Assembly (NCBI RefSeq): GCF_014174475.1
Contig: NZ_JACJUD010000001.1
Location: forward strand, 992,001-1,056,000
Direction: 5' to 3'
Length of the DNA: 64,000 nt
Origin: Aquipseudomonas ullengensis
GTDB taxonomy: Bacteria > Pseudomonadota > Gammaproteobacteria > Pseudomonadales > Pseudomonadaceae
The translations under genes were made by a program, and so were the position numbers. Under the pieces are notes generated by a model that was given only the letters and a program-made list of their open reading frames with translations, did not search any database and was not told the DNA's origin. Below, one piece after another: positions 1 through 8,666 of this stretch (position 1 is its first letter; each line of letters begins with the position of its first letter).

Positions 1-768
1 GTGGGCAACTGGCTGAGCCTGATCGCCGACGACAGCTGGCAGCTGGTCCTCGCCGACGCCTATGGCTACCTGAACAAGCGCTACCGCAACGAGCTGTATG
101 CCTTCTACAAGGCCTCTCTGCTCAAGCGCTATCCGTTCAGCGCCAAAAGCGACAGCGACGTGGCGATTGCCGACTTCCGCGAGTTCTTCAAGGCCGATGG
201 CGTCGCCGATGCCTTCGTCGATCGCTACCTCAAGGCCTTTGTCAGCGACAGCGATGGCGAGTACCAGCTGCGGCGTTTGGATGGCCAGGGGTTGCCGCTG
301 TCATCGGTCTTCCTCAAGCAGATCAACCAGACCCAGAGCATTCGCCGCAGCTTCTTCGCCGAAAACCCGGCCGAGCCCCTGGTGCTGTTCAAGCTGGAAC
401 CCTTCGCCCTCGACTACAGCCTCAACCGCGCCGACTTCCAGTTCGGCGGCCAGCAGCTGGAGTACCGTCACGGGCCGATCATCGCCACCGCCTTCCGCTG
501 GCCGGCCGAAGCAGACGGCGATCGCAGCAGCCTGGTGCTCGAGGAACAAGGCGGACGGCGCGTCGGTATCGAGAAAAACAGCGGGCCCTGGTCGCTGTTC
601 CGCCTGCTCGACCAGATGCAGGTGGAGCACCACAGCGGCCGCGACGTGCTGCTGCTCAAGGCCAACCTGCAGGGCCTGCAGGCCAAGTACCTGCTGCACA
701 GCCAACGCTCGCCGAACCCCTTCGACGTCGCCCAGCTGCGCGACTTCAAGCTGCCGGCCACGCTCTGA
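1..768 (+). CDS. tssM: T6SS inner-membrane protein TssM (IcmF), C-terminal part
   Basis: The open frame enters from the left edge and ends at TGA 766-768, so only the last 255 residues are visible. TssM is the inner-membrane core of the type VI secretion membrane complex (TssJLM), and this periplasmic C-terminal part contacts the TssJ lipoprotein. The stretch around residues 120-170, with VLFKLEPFALDYSLNRADFQ and RHGPIIATAFRWPA, is the typical IcmF C-terminal region. The stop overlaps the next start (TGATG, sharing base 768). The order tssM-phosphatase-kinase matches icmF2-stp1-stk1 of P. aeruginosa HSI-II. The upstream T6SS genes lie outside the window. Confidence 0.9.
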   Translation: MGNWLSLIADDSWQLVLADAYGYLNKRYRNELYAFYKASLLKRYPFSAKSDSDVAIADFREFFKADGVADAFVDRYLKAFVSDSDGEYQLRRLDGQGLPLSSVFLKQINQTQSIRRSFFAENPAEPLVLFKLEPFALDYSLNRADFQFGGQQLEYRHGPIIATAFRWPAEADGDRSSLVLEEQGGRRVGIEKNSGPWSLFRLLDQMQVEHHSGRDVLLLKANLQGLQAKYLLHSQRSPNPFDVAQLRDFKLPATL

Positions 769-1499
769 TGCAGATCAGCAACCTGCTCTGGCACAGCGCC
801 GCGCGCACCGACACCGGCAAGGTGCGCGCGCGCAATGAAGATGCCTTTCTCGATCAACCAGAGCGCGGCCTGTGGGTGGTCGCCGACGGCATGGGCGGCC
901 ACCAGAACGGCGACCTGGCCAGCCGCCTGATCGTCGAGAGCCTCGCCGAGCTGAGCGAAGACTGCGACTTCAACCAACGCCTGGAGCAGTTGAGGCAGTG
1001 TCTGCACCGCCTCAACCGGCACCTCAGCCTGGGGCTCACGGTGACCAGCGAGAACCCCGAAATGCTGGTCGGCAGCACCGTCGTTGCCCTGCTCGCCGAA
1101 GGCAGTCGAGTGGCCTGCGTATGGGCCGGCGACAGCCGTTGCTACCTGCTGCGCGGACGCCAGTTGTACCAGCTGACACGCGACCATTCGCTGCTGCAGC
1201 AATTGATCGACGAGCGTGGCATGAGCGCCGAAGAGGCTGCCCGCCAACCGGCGGCCCACGCCCTGACCCGCGCCATCGGCGCGGCCGAGGAACTGCAGCT
1301 GGACATCCTCGAACTGGAGAGCCTGCCCGGCGATGTATTCCTGCTGTGCAGCGACGGCCTCTACCAGGAACTCAGCCACGACCAGCTCAGCGCAGCGCTG
1401 ATCCGCCCCAGTGCCGGCCTGGCCTTGCAGCGCCTGTTCGAGCTGGTCCTGGACGGCCCCGCGCGGGACAACCTGAGTGCCGTGGTGATCAACCGATGA
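768..1499 (+). CDS. stp1: PP2C-type serine/threonine phosphatase Stp1 of the T6SS cluster
   Basis: This 243-residue protein is a metal-dependent PP2C phosphatase. It probably reverses phosphorylation made by the kinase encoded next to it and so controls T6SS assembly. All PP2C signatures are present: RNEDAF at 22-27, VADGMGGHQNGD with metal-binding D40, AGDSRCYLLR, the DHSLLQQL segment, LLCSDGLYQEL, and the terminal DNLSAVVI with a metal-binding Asp. There is no signal peptide or membrane segment, so it is cytoplasmic. The ATG shares a base with the tssM stop, and the stop (1497-1499) overlaps the kinase start by four bases. That indicates translational coupling of phosphatase and kinase. Confidence 0.92.
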   Translation: MQISNLLWHSAARTDTGKVRARNEDAFLDQPERGLWVVADGMGGHQNGDLASRLIVESLAELSEDCDFNQRLEQLRQCLHRLNRHLSLGLTVTSENPEMLVGSTVVALLAEGSRVACVWAGDSRCYLLRGRQLYQLTRDHSLLQQLIDERGMSAEEAARQPAAHALTRAIGAAEELQLDILELESLPGDVFLLCSDGLYQELSHDQLSAALIRPSAGLALQRLFELVLDGPARDNLSAVVINR

Positions 1500-2449
1500 A
1501 CCCTGTGCTCAGCCCAGACCTGACCCTGATGGCCGGCAGCGCGCCAGCCCGGGCCCCGCGCCCATTGCCCAAGGACTTGCCGGACGTGCTGTGCGGGCGC
1601 TACCGCATCGAGCGCCTGCTCGGTGTCGGCGGCATGGGCGCGGTGTATCGCGCCCGCGACCTGCTGCGTGAGCAGTTCGGTGATCCGCAGCCCTACGTGG
1701 CGCTGAAAACCCTCAGCGAAGACTTCGCCAGCTACCCGGATGCCAGCGCCCTGCTCTACAGCGAATTCGCCCTCACCGCGCGGCTCAGCCAGCGCAACCT
1801 GGTGCGCCTGTACAGCTTCGAAATCGACCCGGCCAGCCAGCGCGCCTTCATCACCATGGAGCTGCTCAAGGGCTGCACCCTCGACAGCCTACTGCTGCAA
1901 TACCCCAGCGGCCTGCCCTGGGCCGAGGCGCATACGGTCAGCCTGAACCTGCTCGAAGCACTGCAGCATGCACACAGCCACGGCGTGCTGCATGGCGACC
2001 TGAAACCGAGCAACCTGATGCTCGGCGATAGCGAACTGCGCCTGTTCGACTTCGGCCTGGGCCAGGCCCTGGACGGCTTCCTCACCGGCCTGCCACGCCT
2101 GTCACGCCAGCGCTTCGCCGCCTGGACGCCGCGCTACGCCGCCCCCGAGCTGCTCGATGGCGCATCCCTCAGCGCTGCCGCCGATGTCTATTCGGTGGCC
2201 TGCGTGATCTACGAACTGTGCAGCGGCCAGCACCCGTTTCGGCGCCAGAGCGCCAAGCAGGCCAAAGCCATGGAGCTGCCTCTGAACGCCCCGGCGGATC
2301 TGCCTCGCCCGCTGTGGCCGGCACTGCGCGCCGCACTGGCCTTCGATCCGACGCAGCGCAGCAGCCTGCCGTCGTTGTTGCAGGCCTTCCGTGCCGCCCG
2401 CCAGCCGACTTCCCGACTGCCCCGCTGGCTGCGCCGGCCCGCTACCTGA
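1496..2449 (+). CDS. stk1: Serine/threonine protein kinase Stk1 of the T6SS cluster
   Basis: This 317-residue protein is a single Hanks-type kinase domain, close to the length of P. aeruginosa Stk1 and without the long periplasmic or VWA extension of PpkA. Visible motifs are the glycine loop GVGGMG (43-48), the ATP-anchoring lysine in VALK71, a likely helix-C Glu90, the catalytic loop HGDLKPSN (166-173), DFG (185-187) and APELLDG. The usual HRD arginine is Gly167, so it is a non-RD kinase. It is expected to phosphorylate T6SS components and be opposed by Stp1. The ATG at 1496 overlaps the stp1 stop (ATGA). The frame stays open far upstream, but only this start fits both the protein and the operon. 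Confidence 0.9.
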   Translation: MNPVLSPDLTLMAGSAPARAPRPLPKDLPDVLCGRYRIERLLGVGGMGAVYRARDLLREQFGDPQPYVALKTLSEDFASYPDASALLYSEFALTARLSQRNLVRLYSFEIDPASQRAFITMELLKGCTLDSLLLQYPSGLPWAEAHTVSLNLLEALQHAHSHGVLHGDLKPSNLMLGDSELRLFDFGLGQALDGFLTGLPRLSRQRFAAWTPRYAAPELLDGASLSAAADVYSVACVIYELCSGQHPFRRQSAKQAKAMELPLNAPADLPRPLWPALRAALAFDPTQRSSLPSLLQAFRAARQPTSRLPRWLRRPAT

Positions 2450-2462
2450 CAAGGACGTCATC

Positions 2463-4526
2463 ATGTTCAACCCTGCCAACCAGACCCACTTCAGCCTGAC
2501 GCTCGACGGCCAGCCACACAGCCTTCAGGTGCTCGAATTCCAGGGCCGTGAGGCGCTCAATCAGCCCTATCGCTTCGAGGTGGAGCTGGTCAGCGAACGC
2601 CCGGATCTCGACCTGCAGGCCTGCCTCGGACAACCAGCCTTTCTCGCCTTCAGCCCGGATGGGCGCGGCATTCACGGCCTGGTACTGGAGGCGGCGCAAG
2701 GCGAATCTGGCAAGCGCCTGACCCGCTATCACCTGTGCCTGCAGCCGAAACTGGCGTGGCTGGCGCAGCGCAGCAACCAGCGCATCTTCCAGCACCTGAC
2801 CGTGCCACAGATCATCGCCACGCTCCTGGAAGAGCACGGCATCCTCGGCAATGGCTACCGCTTCCAGCTCGGCCCGACTGTCTATCCGCCGCGCGAGTAC
2901 TGCGTGCAATACGACGAGAGCGACCTGCACTTCGTCCAGCGCCTGTGCGAAGAGGAAGGCATCCACTACCACTTCGAGCACTCAGCCAGCGGCCATCTGC
3001 TGGTGTTCGGCGATGACCAGACCAGCTTCCCGCGCCTGGGCCAGCCCACCGCCTATGTGCCGGACAGCGGCCTGGTCGCCGATGAACCGGTGATCAAGCG
3101 CCTCAACCTGCGCCTGGCCACCCGCACCAGTCGAGTCAGCCGCCGCGACTACGACTTCGAGCAGCCACGCCTGCTCCTCGAAGCGGCCGTCGACAGCAAA
3201 TTCCAGCCCGACCTGGAAGACTACGACTACCCCGGCCGCTTCACCGAGCGCAGCCGGGGCAAGCATCTGGCGCAACGCAACCTGGAACGCCACCGCGCCG
3301 ACTACCAATTGGCCGAGGGCCGCAGCGACCAGCCCAAACTACTCAGCGGCCACCTGCTGGAAATCTCCGATCACCCACAGCACGAGTGGAACGACCTGTG
3401 GCTGCTGCACGAGGTGATCCACGAAGGCAAACAACCGCAGGTGCTGGAGGAGTCGATCACCAGCTTCCACATTGGCAGAGAAGCCGGGGGTGAGGATGCC
3501 TCAGACAGCTCGGACAACTTCCACCAGGGCTACCGCAACCGCTTCAGCGCCAGCCCCTGGGCCAACCTCTACCGCCCCGCCCTGCGCCACCCGAAACCCC
3601 AGGTGCTGGGCAGCCAGAGCGCCGTGGTCACCGGGCCCAAGGGCGAGGAGATCCACTGCGACCCGTACGGCCGGATCAAGGTGCAGTTCCACTGGGACCG
3701 CCACGGCCAGGGCGACGACAAGAGCAGTTGCTGGCTGCGCGTCGCCTCCAGCTGGGCCGGCGACCGCTACGGCGGCATCGCCATCCCACGGGTCGGCATG
3801 GAAGTGCTGGTCACCTTCCTCGAAGGCGATCCGGACCAGCCGCTGGTCACCGGCTGCCTATACCACAAGGAACACGTCGTCCCCTACGACCTGCCGGCCA
3901 ACAAGACCCGCAGCGTATTCAAGACCCTCAGCTCACCCGGCGGTGGCGGCTACAACGAGCTGCGCATCGAGGACAGAAAAGGCGCCGAACAGATCTATAT
4001 CCACGCCCAGAAAGACTGGGACGAGAACATCGAAAACGACCAGAAGATCCGCATCGGCCACGAACGCCACGACACGGTGGAGGCCAACAGCTACAGCGAG
4101 CTGAAAGCCGAGGAACATCACACCACCCATCTTGATCGCAAGGTGGAGGTGAAAGTCGACGACCACCTGACCGTGGCCAACAACCAGCACGTGAAAATCG
4201 GCACCGCCCAACTGACCCAGGCCGGTCGTGAGATCCATCTCAAGGCCGGGCAGAAGATGGTCATCGAAGCCGGCCTGGAGATCACCCTCAAAGCCGGCGG
4301 CAGCTTCATCAAGCTCGACCCGGGTGGCGTCACGCTGGTCGGGCCGATGGTCAAGATCAATGCCGGGGGATCGCCGGGTGTTGGTTCGGGCATTGGAATC
4401 AAACCGCCGGTACTACCGGGGGCGGCGGATGCGGATAAGGCGGGGAATCTGCTGGATGAAAGCCTGGCGAACAGCCTGAGCAGCCTTAAGCAAAAGCCCA
4501 AGCGAATGCTCAACTTCTCCAGCTAA
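2463..4526 (+). CDS. vgrG: T6SS spike protein VgrG
   Basis: VgrG forms the trimeric tip of the T6SS needle and carries effectors. The 687-residue protein starts at an ATG preceded by AAGGA (ACAAGGACGTCATC), 13 bases after the stk1 stop. The N-terminal half is gp27-like. A gp5-like OB-fold follows with KGEEIHCDPYGRIKVQFHWD, then SSCWLRVASSWAGDRYGGIAIPRVG-type signature residues and FLEGDPDQPLVTG. After that comes a repetitive, charged beta-helix needle ending near GGSFIKLDPGGVTLVGP. About 60 low-complexity residues finish the protein. No enzymatic C-terminal extension is present, so it should deliver a separate effector, most simply the product of the next gene. Confidence 0.93.
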   Translation: MFNPANQTHFSLTLDGQPHSLQVLEFQGREALNQPYRFEVELVSERPDLDLQACLGQPAFLAFSPDGRGIHGLVLEAAQGESGKRLTRYHLCLQPKLAWLAQRSNQRIFQHLTVPQIIATLLEEHGILGNGYRFQLGPTVYPPREYCVQYDESDLHFVQRLCEEEGIHYHFEHSASGHLLVFGDDQTSFPRLGQPTAYVPDSGLVADEPVIKRLNLRLATRTSRVSRRDYDFEQPRLLLEAAVDSKFQPDLEDYDYPGRFTERSRGKHLAQRNLERHRADYQLAEGRSDQPKLLSGHLLEISDHPQHEWNDLWLLHEVIHEGKQPQVLEESITSFHIGREAGGEDASDSSDNFHQGYRNRFSASPWANLYRPALRHPKPQVLGSQSAVVTGPKGEEIHCDPYGRIKVQFHWDRHGQGDDKSSCWLRVASSWAGDRYGGIAIPRVGMEVLVTFLEGDPDQPLVTGCLYHKEHVVPYDLPANKTRSVFKTLSSPGGGGYNELRIEDRKGAEQIYIHAQKDWDENIENDQKIRIGHERHDTVEANSYSELKAEEHHTTHLDRKVEVKVDDHLTVANNQHVKIGTAQLTQAGREIHLKAGQKMVIEAGLEITLKAGGSFIKLDPGGVTLVGPMVKINAGGSPGVGSGIGIKPPVLPGAADADKAGNLLDESLANSLSSLKQKPKRMLNFSS

Positions 4527-4587
4527 TCAGGATCAGGCGTGTGGCCAAGCGGCACGTCACCAAGGAACGGAACCGAGTCAAATCACT

Positions 4588-7500
4588 ATGGCAGAGCACA
4601 CACCTATCAACTGGGCATTCCCCTTCAAGCTCAAGGGAGCCGACGGAGCGGCCAGCAAAGACATTACCAACCCCGAGATTTACTACGCCGCTCTCGCTCA
4701 GTCCAAGGACGGGTTTTACCCAATGGGGGCAAACGGTAACTGGCACGGCGGCGTGCATTTCGATGAGGCTACAGGGGCCGTGCTCGACCAGTCTGAGGTG
4801 CGCTGCATTGCCGATGGCGAAGTGATCGCCTATCGCATCGACGAGCACTATCCGACCACCACATACGGAGAGGGTACGGCGGCAGTACCTCGGCCCTTTT
4901 CGACCGGATTTGTACTGGTCAAGCACCGCCTGGAATTACCACCAAAACCCGTTGAAACAAGCGCAGACAGCACAACCACTGCCCCCGCGACGGCACCGGC
5001 GCTAACGTTTTACAGCCTGTATATGCACCTGCTGGATTGGACGAGCTATCAAGCCCAACCAACCTTGCCACGCCCCGGCTTCTGGGGTGCCGGGCTCTGC
5101 AAAGTCAAACCAGACGCTTCCGACAAGGTACGTGGCTTGAACGTGCGGGAACATCACAAGGTGGATAGCTCGGACCTGCACTACGAAGCGAACAATGCCA
5201 AGTACGAGAACAAACTCGCAACCTTGCCACGCGGTACCCGGATAGAAACAGGAGAGGCGGCTGCTAGCCCCAATCACAACTGGCGTAGGTTGATCAGGGC
5301 TACTCCCGCAGTGGAAGGTCTAGCAGAGAACACCGGTTGGATTTATGTCCTAGAGGCTAAGGAGCTGGCAGAAAACCAGTACCTAGTTAGCGAAGATAAA
5401 TCCAAGGACATTCCCGCACTAGAGCAGATTGGCCTGCATGTCCGCGAGAGCGCCAATGCCAGCAGTAATGTCCTCGCCGTTTTACCTCGCGGCACCGAGA
5501 TCCGGGTAAGCGGGGAAGGCAATTACGTGAAGCTGGAGGCCATCGTCAGCGGAAACGCCATTCCTCCACTGACCGTAGGTGCCGATGGCAAGCTTCCGGG
5601 CTACGTCTGGCTGGAGTCCTTGGAAGCACAGTGCTCACCCAATGACTTGGCCAAAAACAATGTCTATCCCCTGACCACAGTTCAACGAATCAAGGCCGGC
5701 GAGCTGATCGGTCATATAGGCCAATACCAGAATTTCGACGACGACCGCCCCAGACCGGTACTGCATTTAGAAGTATTCAGCTGCGATGACGTGCCAACCT
5801 TTATCAACCAGAGCAAAGCATGGGCGGAAAGCTTGCCCGCCGAACAGAAAACCCTGATCAAGATTCACAAAGATTCAGTGATCAGACAGCCCACCACAGC
5901 GGATACCCAGATTGCCGCCGATTGTGACGTGCGAACCGTTACCGACTCTCCCACCGAAGGCTGCTGGGCCAAGGTGCAGCCCTACGTCGTACTGAAGGTC
6001 AACAAGAACGACTTAGGCACCTATAACAGCAAGCAGTACCCCTTAGATGCCAGCCAAAAAAGCACCATCGCCAGCGCACGCGGCATAGATGTAAGCGAAA
6101 TACCGAATCAGGTCGACTTCCTGATGGAAACCTATCTAGCCGATGGCACAGACCCGCAGCCCTATGCCAGCGGAAACATTCCCACCACACGCCCAATGCG
6201 CAAGATCGGAGTGAAGCTGAACACCCCGGTATGGGTTAAACGCAGTTCGCTCAATGCCCAAGGCCAGCGCGCCAGTACCAGCGGTGCACTCGAAGCATGG
6301 AAAAGCTTTCCACTGAGCCAAGCAACAGATGGCCCAGCTTGCGGCTTCGAACGCATTCTCAGCAAAGCCTCCTGGAACGACCTCAGCAGCGACCACAAGG
6401 CAATCGACGCAAACACCGAGAAAACCCGTTGGTGGTACGTGACCGTCGCGAACGCAGCCGGACAGGAAATCTCCGGCTGGGTACCTGAAGCCGACCTCAT
6501 CGTTACCCAGCACTCTCCTTGGGAATGGCCCGGCTTCAGCCTGATAGAGGACACCACCCCAATCGTCAGCCAGTTGGCAGGAACCCTCAGTGCCGTAGGC
6601 GCCCTCTCAACAGAAGAAACTCACACCTACGCCGCAAAAATCGACGAAGCCGAACGCGGCCCTATATTTCAACGTTTATTTGAAATCATCGACCAGCCCA
6701 ATGACGCAGGTGTGCGTGACAAAGAACTCACAGCGCTTGAAATAAAAAGCGCTCTCGGCAAACCCTGGCTCGCCCAACAACTCTCCTTGCTTATCACTCA
6801 CTACGAGAGCGAGTGGTTTTGGAAGGATTCCAAGTGGAATGAGCTTGATCCATTAATGGCACTCACTCCTGGACAACCAAATCCAGACTGGGAGAACGAG
6901 AAGCAGCGGATCGCGAAATTAAGCTGGTGGGCAGCGCTGGCAGATAAGCACGGGATTAATACAGATGGGAAGGTCTGGCATTTTCAAACGGTGGGGTTGG
7001 TCGCAAACTGTATTAAATATAAGTGCAGCTGGCTAAATATAGAAACATTTGTGGAAGAGTACAAAAAAGAACACCAACAAATATTCGGTTGGTTTGAAGC
7101 AGGCTCCCATGTTTCGCTACAAAATCCATTGAATCAAGAGTCAGAAGAAAATCTTAAAAATCTTTTGAAAATGATCATGAAGTTATGGAGAGAATATTTC
7201 GATGAGTGTAATGACGTTTATTTGGCTTATATGCTGGCCACCATACGAGTCGAGTCCTATGATTGGAATAGAGTAGTATTTTTTGGCCCTATCTGCGAAA
7301 AAATTTCTTATGCCCAAGCAGAAATTGACTATGGTTCAGGCCCAACTGGGCGTCGGGCCGCAATGGCGACCGCAAACCATAACACCGGAATAGGAGATGG
7401 ATTTAAATATAGAGGTCGCGGGTTGGTTCAAATCACTTGGAAAATAAACTACGAAAAGTTCTCTACAGCGCTAGGAATAGATTTTACGGGTGACCCTGAA

Positions 7501-7713
7501 TTAGCCTTGAATCTAGAGAGCACGACCAGAATTATGTTGAGTGGTATGCGGGATGGTATTTTTTCGCACGGCAACACATTGGCAGCACATCTATCTCCAG
7601 GCAATAAAAATTACTTTACAGCACGTAAAATTATTAACGGTTCTGATAGAGCAAACGTTTTTAAATTTTATGCGGAAAAATTTGAGACTCTTATTTTGAG
7701 GACAAAGAATTGA
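4588..7713 (+). CDS. VgrG-linked T6SS effector: split M23-like domain, SH3 repeats, GH19-like lysozyme domain
   Basis: This 1041-residue protein follows vgrG by 61 bases and is predicted to attack peptidoglycan in rival cells. Residues about 30-150 look like the first part of an M23/LytM peptidase (WHGGVHFD at 52-59; LYMHL with H147). The matching last strand, VLHLEVF with H393, comes only after roughly 215 inserted residues. The insert holds two SH3-like units (GLNVREHHK... and IGLHVRESANASSNVL...). A third SH3-like segment ends at GWVPEADL (residue ~635). A helical linker follows, with ALGKPWLAQQLSLLITHYESEW. From about residue 860 a GH19 chitinase/lysozyme-like domain appears: RVES with E889, YRGRGLVQITW (941-951) and ING (1016-1018). 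No signal peptide is present. Domain calls are by eye, and no activity is proven. Confidence 0.8.
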   Translation: MAEHTPINWAFPFKLKGADGAASKDITNPEIYYAALAQSKDGFYPMGANGNWHGGVHFDEATGAVLDQSEVRCIADGEVIAYRIDEHYPTTTYGEGTAAVPRPFSTGFVLVKHRLELPPKPVETSADSTTTAPATAPALTFYSLYMHLLDWTSYQAQPTLPRPGFWGAGLCKVKPDASDKVRGLNVREHHKVDSSDLHYEANNAKYENKLATLPRGTRIETGEAAASPNHNWRRLIRATPAVEGLAENTGWIYVLEAKELAENQYLVSEDKSKDIPALEQIGLHVRESANASSNVLAVLPRGTEIRVSGEGNYVKLEAIVSGNAIPPLTVGADGKLPGYVWLESLEAQCSPNDLAKNNVYPLTTVQRIKAGELIGHIGQYQNFDDDRPRPVLHLEVFSCDDVPTFINQSKAWAESLPAEQKTLIKIHKDSVIRQPTTADTQIAADCDVRTVTDSPTEGCWAKVQPYVVLKVNKNDLGTYNSKQYPLDASQKSTIASARGIDVSEIPNQVDFLMETYLADGTDPQPYASGNIPTTRPMRKIGVKLNTPVWVKRSSLNAQGQRASTSGALEAWKSFPLSQATDGPACGFERILSKASWNDLSSDHKAIDANTEKTRWWYVTVANAAGQEISGWVPEADLIVTQHSPWEWPGFSLIEDTTPIVSQLAGTLSAVGALSTEETHTYAAKIDEAERGPIFQRLFEIIDQPNDAGVRDKELTALEIKSALGKPWLAQQLSLLITHYESEWFWKDSKWNELDPLMALTPGQPNPDWENEKQRIAKLSWWAALADKHGINTDGKVWHFQTVGLVANCIKYKCSWLNIETFVEEYKKEHQQIFGWFEAGSHVSLQNPLNQESEENLKNLLKMIMKLWREYFDECNDVYLAYMLATIRVESYDWNRVVFFGPICEKISYAQAEIDYGSGPTGRRAAMATANHNTGIGDGFKYRGRGLVQITWKINYEKFSTALGIDFTGDPELALNLESTTRIMLSGMRDGIFSHGNTLAAHLSPGNKNYFTARKIINGSDRANVFKFYAEKFETLILRTKN

Positions 7714-8666
7714 AATTTCTTGCTTCTGCTTTCATGATCTGTGCATCGGCGCTTGTCTCTGCCGAGCCCTTATTCCCACAACATAAATCATGTATGGCAG
7801 GAAAGGATAAAGCCAATGATTGTGCAATTATACTAGACGAGAATGGCTTTTTAGTTAACGTCTCTACAGGCGCTAAGATTTCTGCAACTCCTGAGCCCAT
7901 GGGTACAATTAGCTCAAACTGGCTGTATCGATATGGTGATAAGTATATATTGGAGAATCAGAATTTTTCTTCTTCTAAAACCCGTCAGTGGGTGACGTTT
8001 GGATATGATAAAGAAAAAATATTTGTCGATAGGATTTATAGTTTCTCGCTAGAAATATCTATGCAGTCAGGACCTACTTGGTATGGGTATGAGTGCCGAG
8101 GCAATTTTATACATGTAGTTGACCATGCAGGCTCATCCCTTAGTGAATTGGCCACGGCTTCTATCTGTGGTGAGGCCGTTGGAGAGAATGTTAAAGTAAA
8201 AAAAGAAGCTACGCCGGCCACCGCGGGAGGAGCTCTGGCAGTAACTATTCCCGTATATACCGCAAAAAAAATAAGCGGCGCGGCCACTTATTTATTTATG
8301 GAGAACAATGAGCCAGATATTTTTCGGATGGCTTGCTACTCAAATTGCGCATTGCAACCCAAATATAATTCAGTCTTGTATGTCGGAAGAATTGCAAAGT
8401 CTGCGTGGTTTATTAGCGACCTTCAAGAGAAGGCTTGCCAAACTAGCGGCTGGTATAAATACAAAAATTCGTCAGAAAAAATTGCATTTGACGGCTGTAT
8501 TGAAGGTGGCGTTATGAGGTTGACCGAATATCTATCAGGTACAAAAAAAGAGAGAGCTCAGTTTTTCGGACAAGCAGACGGCGATGGCTACAAAGGCGAA
8601 TGGGTGTCTAAGTCTGGTGATAATAAGAAATTTAATTTTTTTATGTTTCCGTTGACTGCATATTAG
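7710..8666 (+). CDS. Exported protein, candidate immunity to the adjacent T6SS effector
   Basis: I recognise no family. The 318-residue protein begins with a clear signal peptide (MKFLASAFMICASALVSA, cleavage likely before EP), so it is periplasmic or outer-membrane. That is where an immunity protein against a peptidoglycan hydrolase must act. The start is a TTG overlapping the effector stop (TTGA, 7710-7713), with GAGGAC seven bases upstream. This is tight coupling typical of toxin-immunity pairs. The mature part contains several cysteines, including a Cys-x3-Cys in FRMACYSNCAL. The DNA is far poorer in GC than the surrounding chromosome, like the 3' third of the effector gene. The immunity role is inferred from position, export and coupling. 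Confidence 0.7.
   Translation: MKFLASAFMICASALVSAEPLFPQHKSCMAGKDKANDCAIILDENGFLVNVSTGAKISATPEPMGTISSNWLYRYGDKYILENQNFSSSKTRQWVTFGYDKEKIFVDRIYSFSLEISMQSGPTWYGYECRGNFIHVVDHAGSSLSELATASICGEAVGENVKVKKEATPATAGGALAVTIPVYTAKKISGAATYLFMENNEPDIFRMACYSNCALQPKYNSVLYVGRIAKSAWFISDLQEKACQTSGWYKYKNSSEKIAFDGCIEGGVMRLTEYLSGTKKERAQFFGQADGDGYKGEWVSKSGDNKKFNFFMFPLTAY

Noticed and set aside
872..1495. N-terminal extension of the kinase frame inside stp1
   Set aside because: The extension is Arg/Pro-rich out-of-frame translation of stp1. The kinase begins at ATG 1496.
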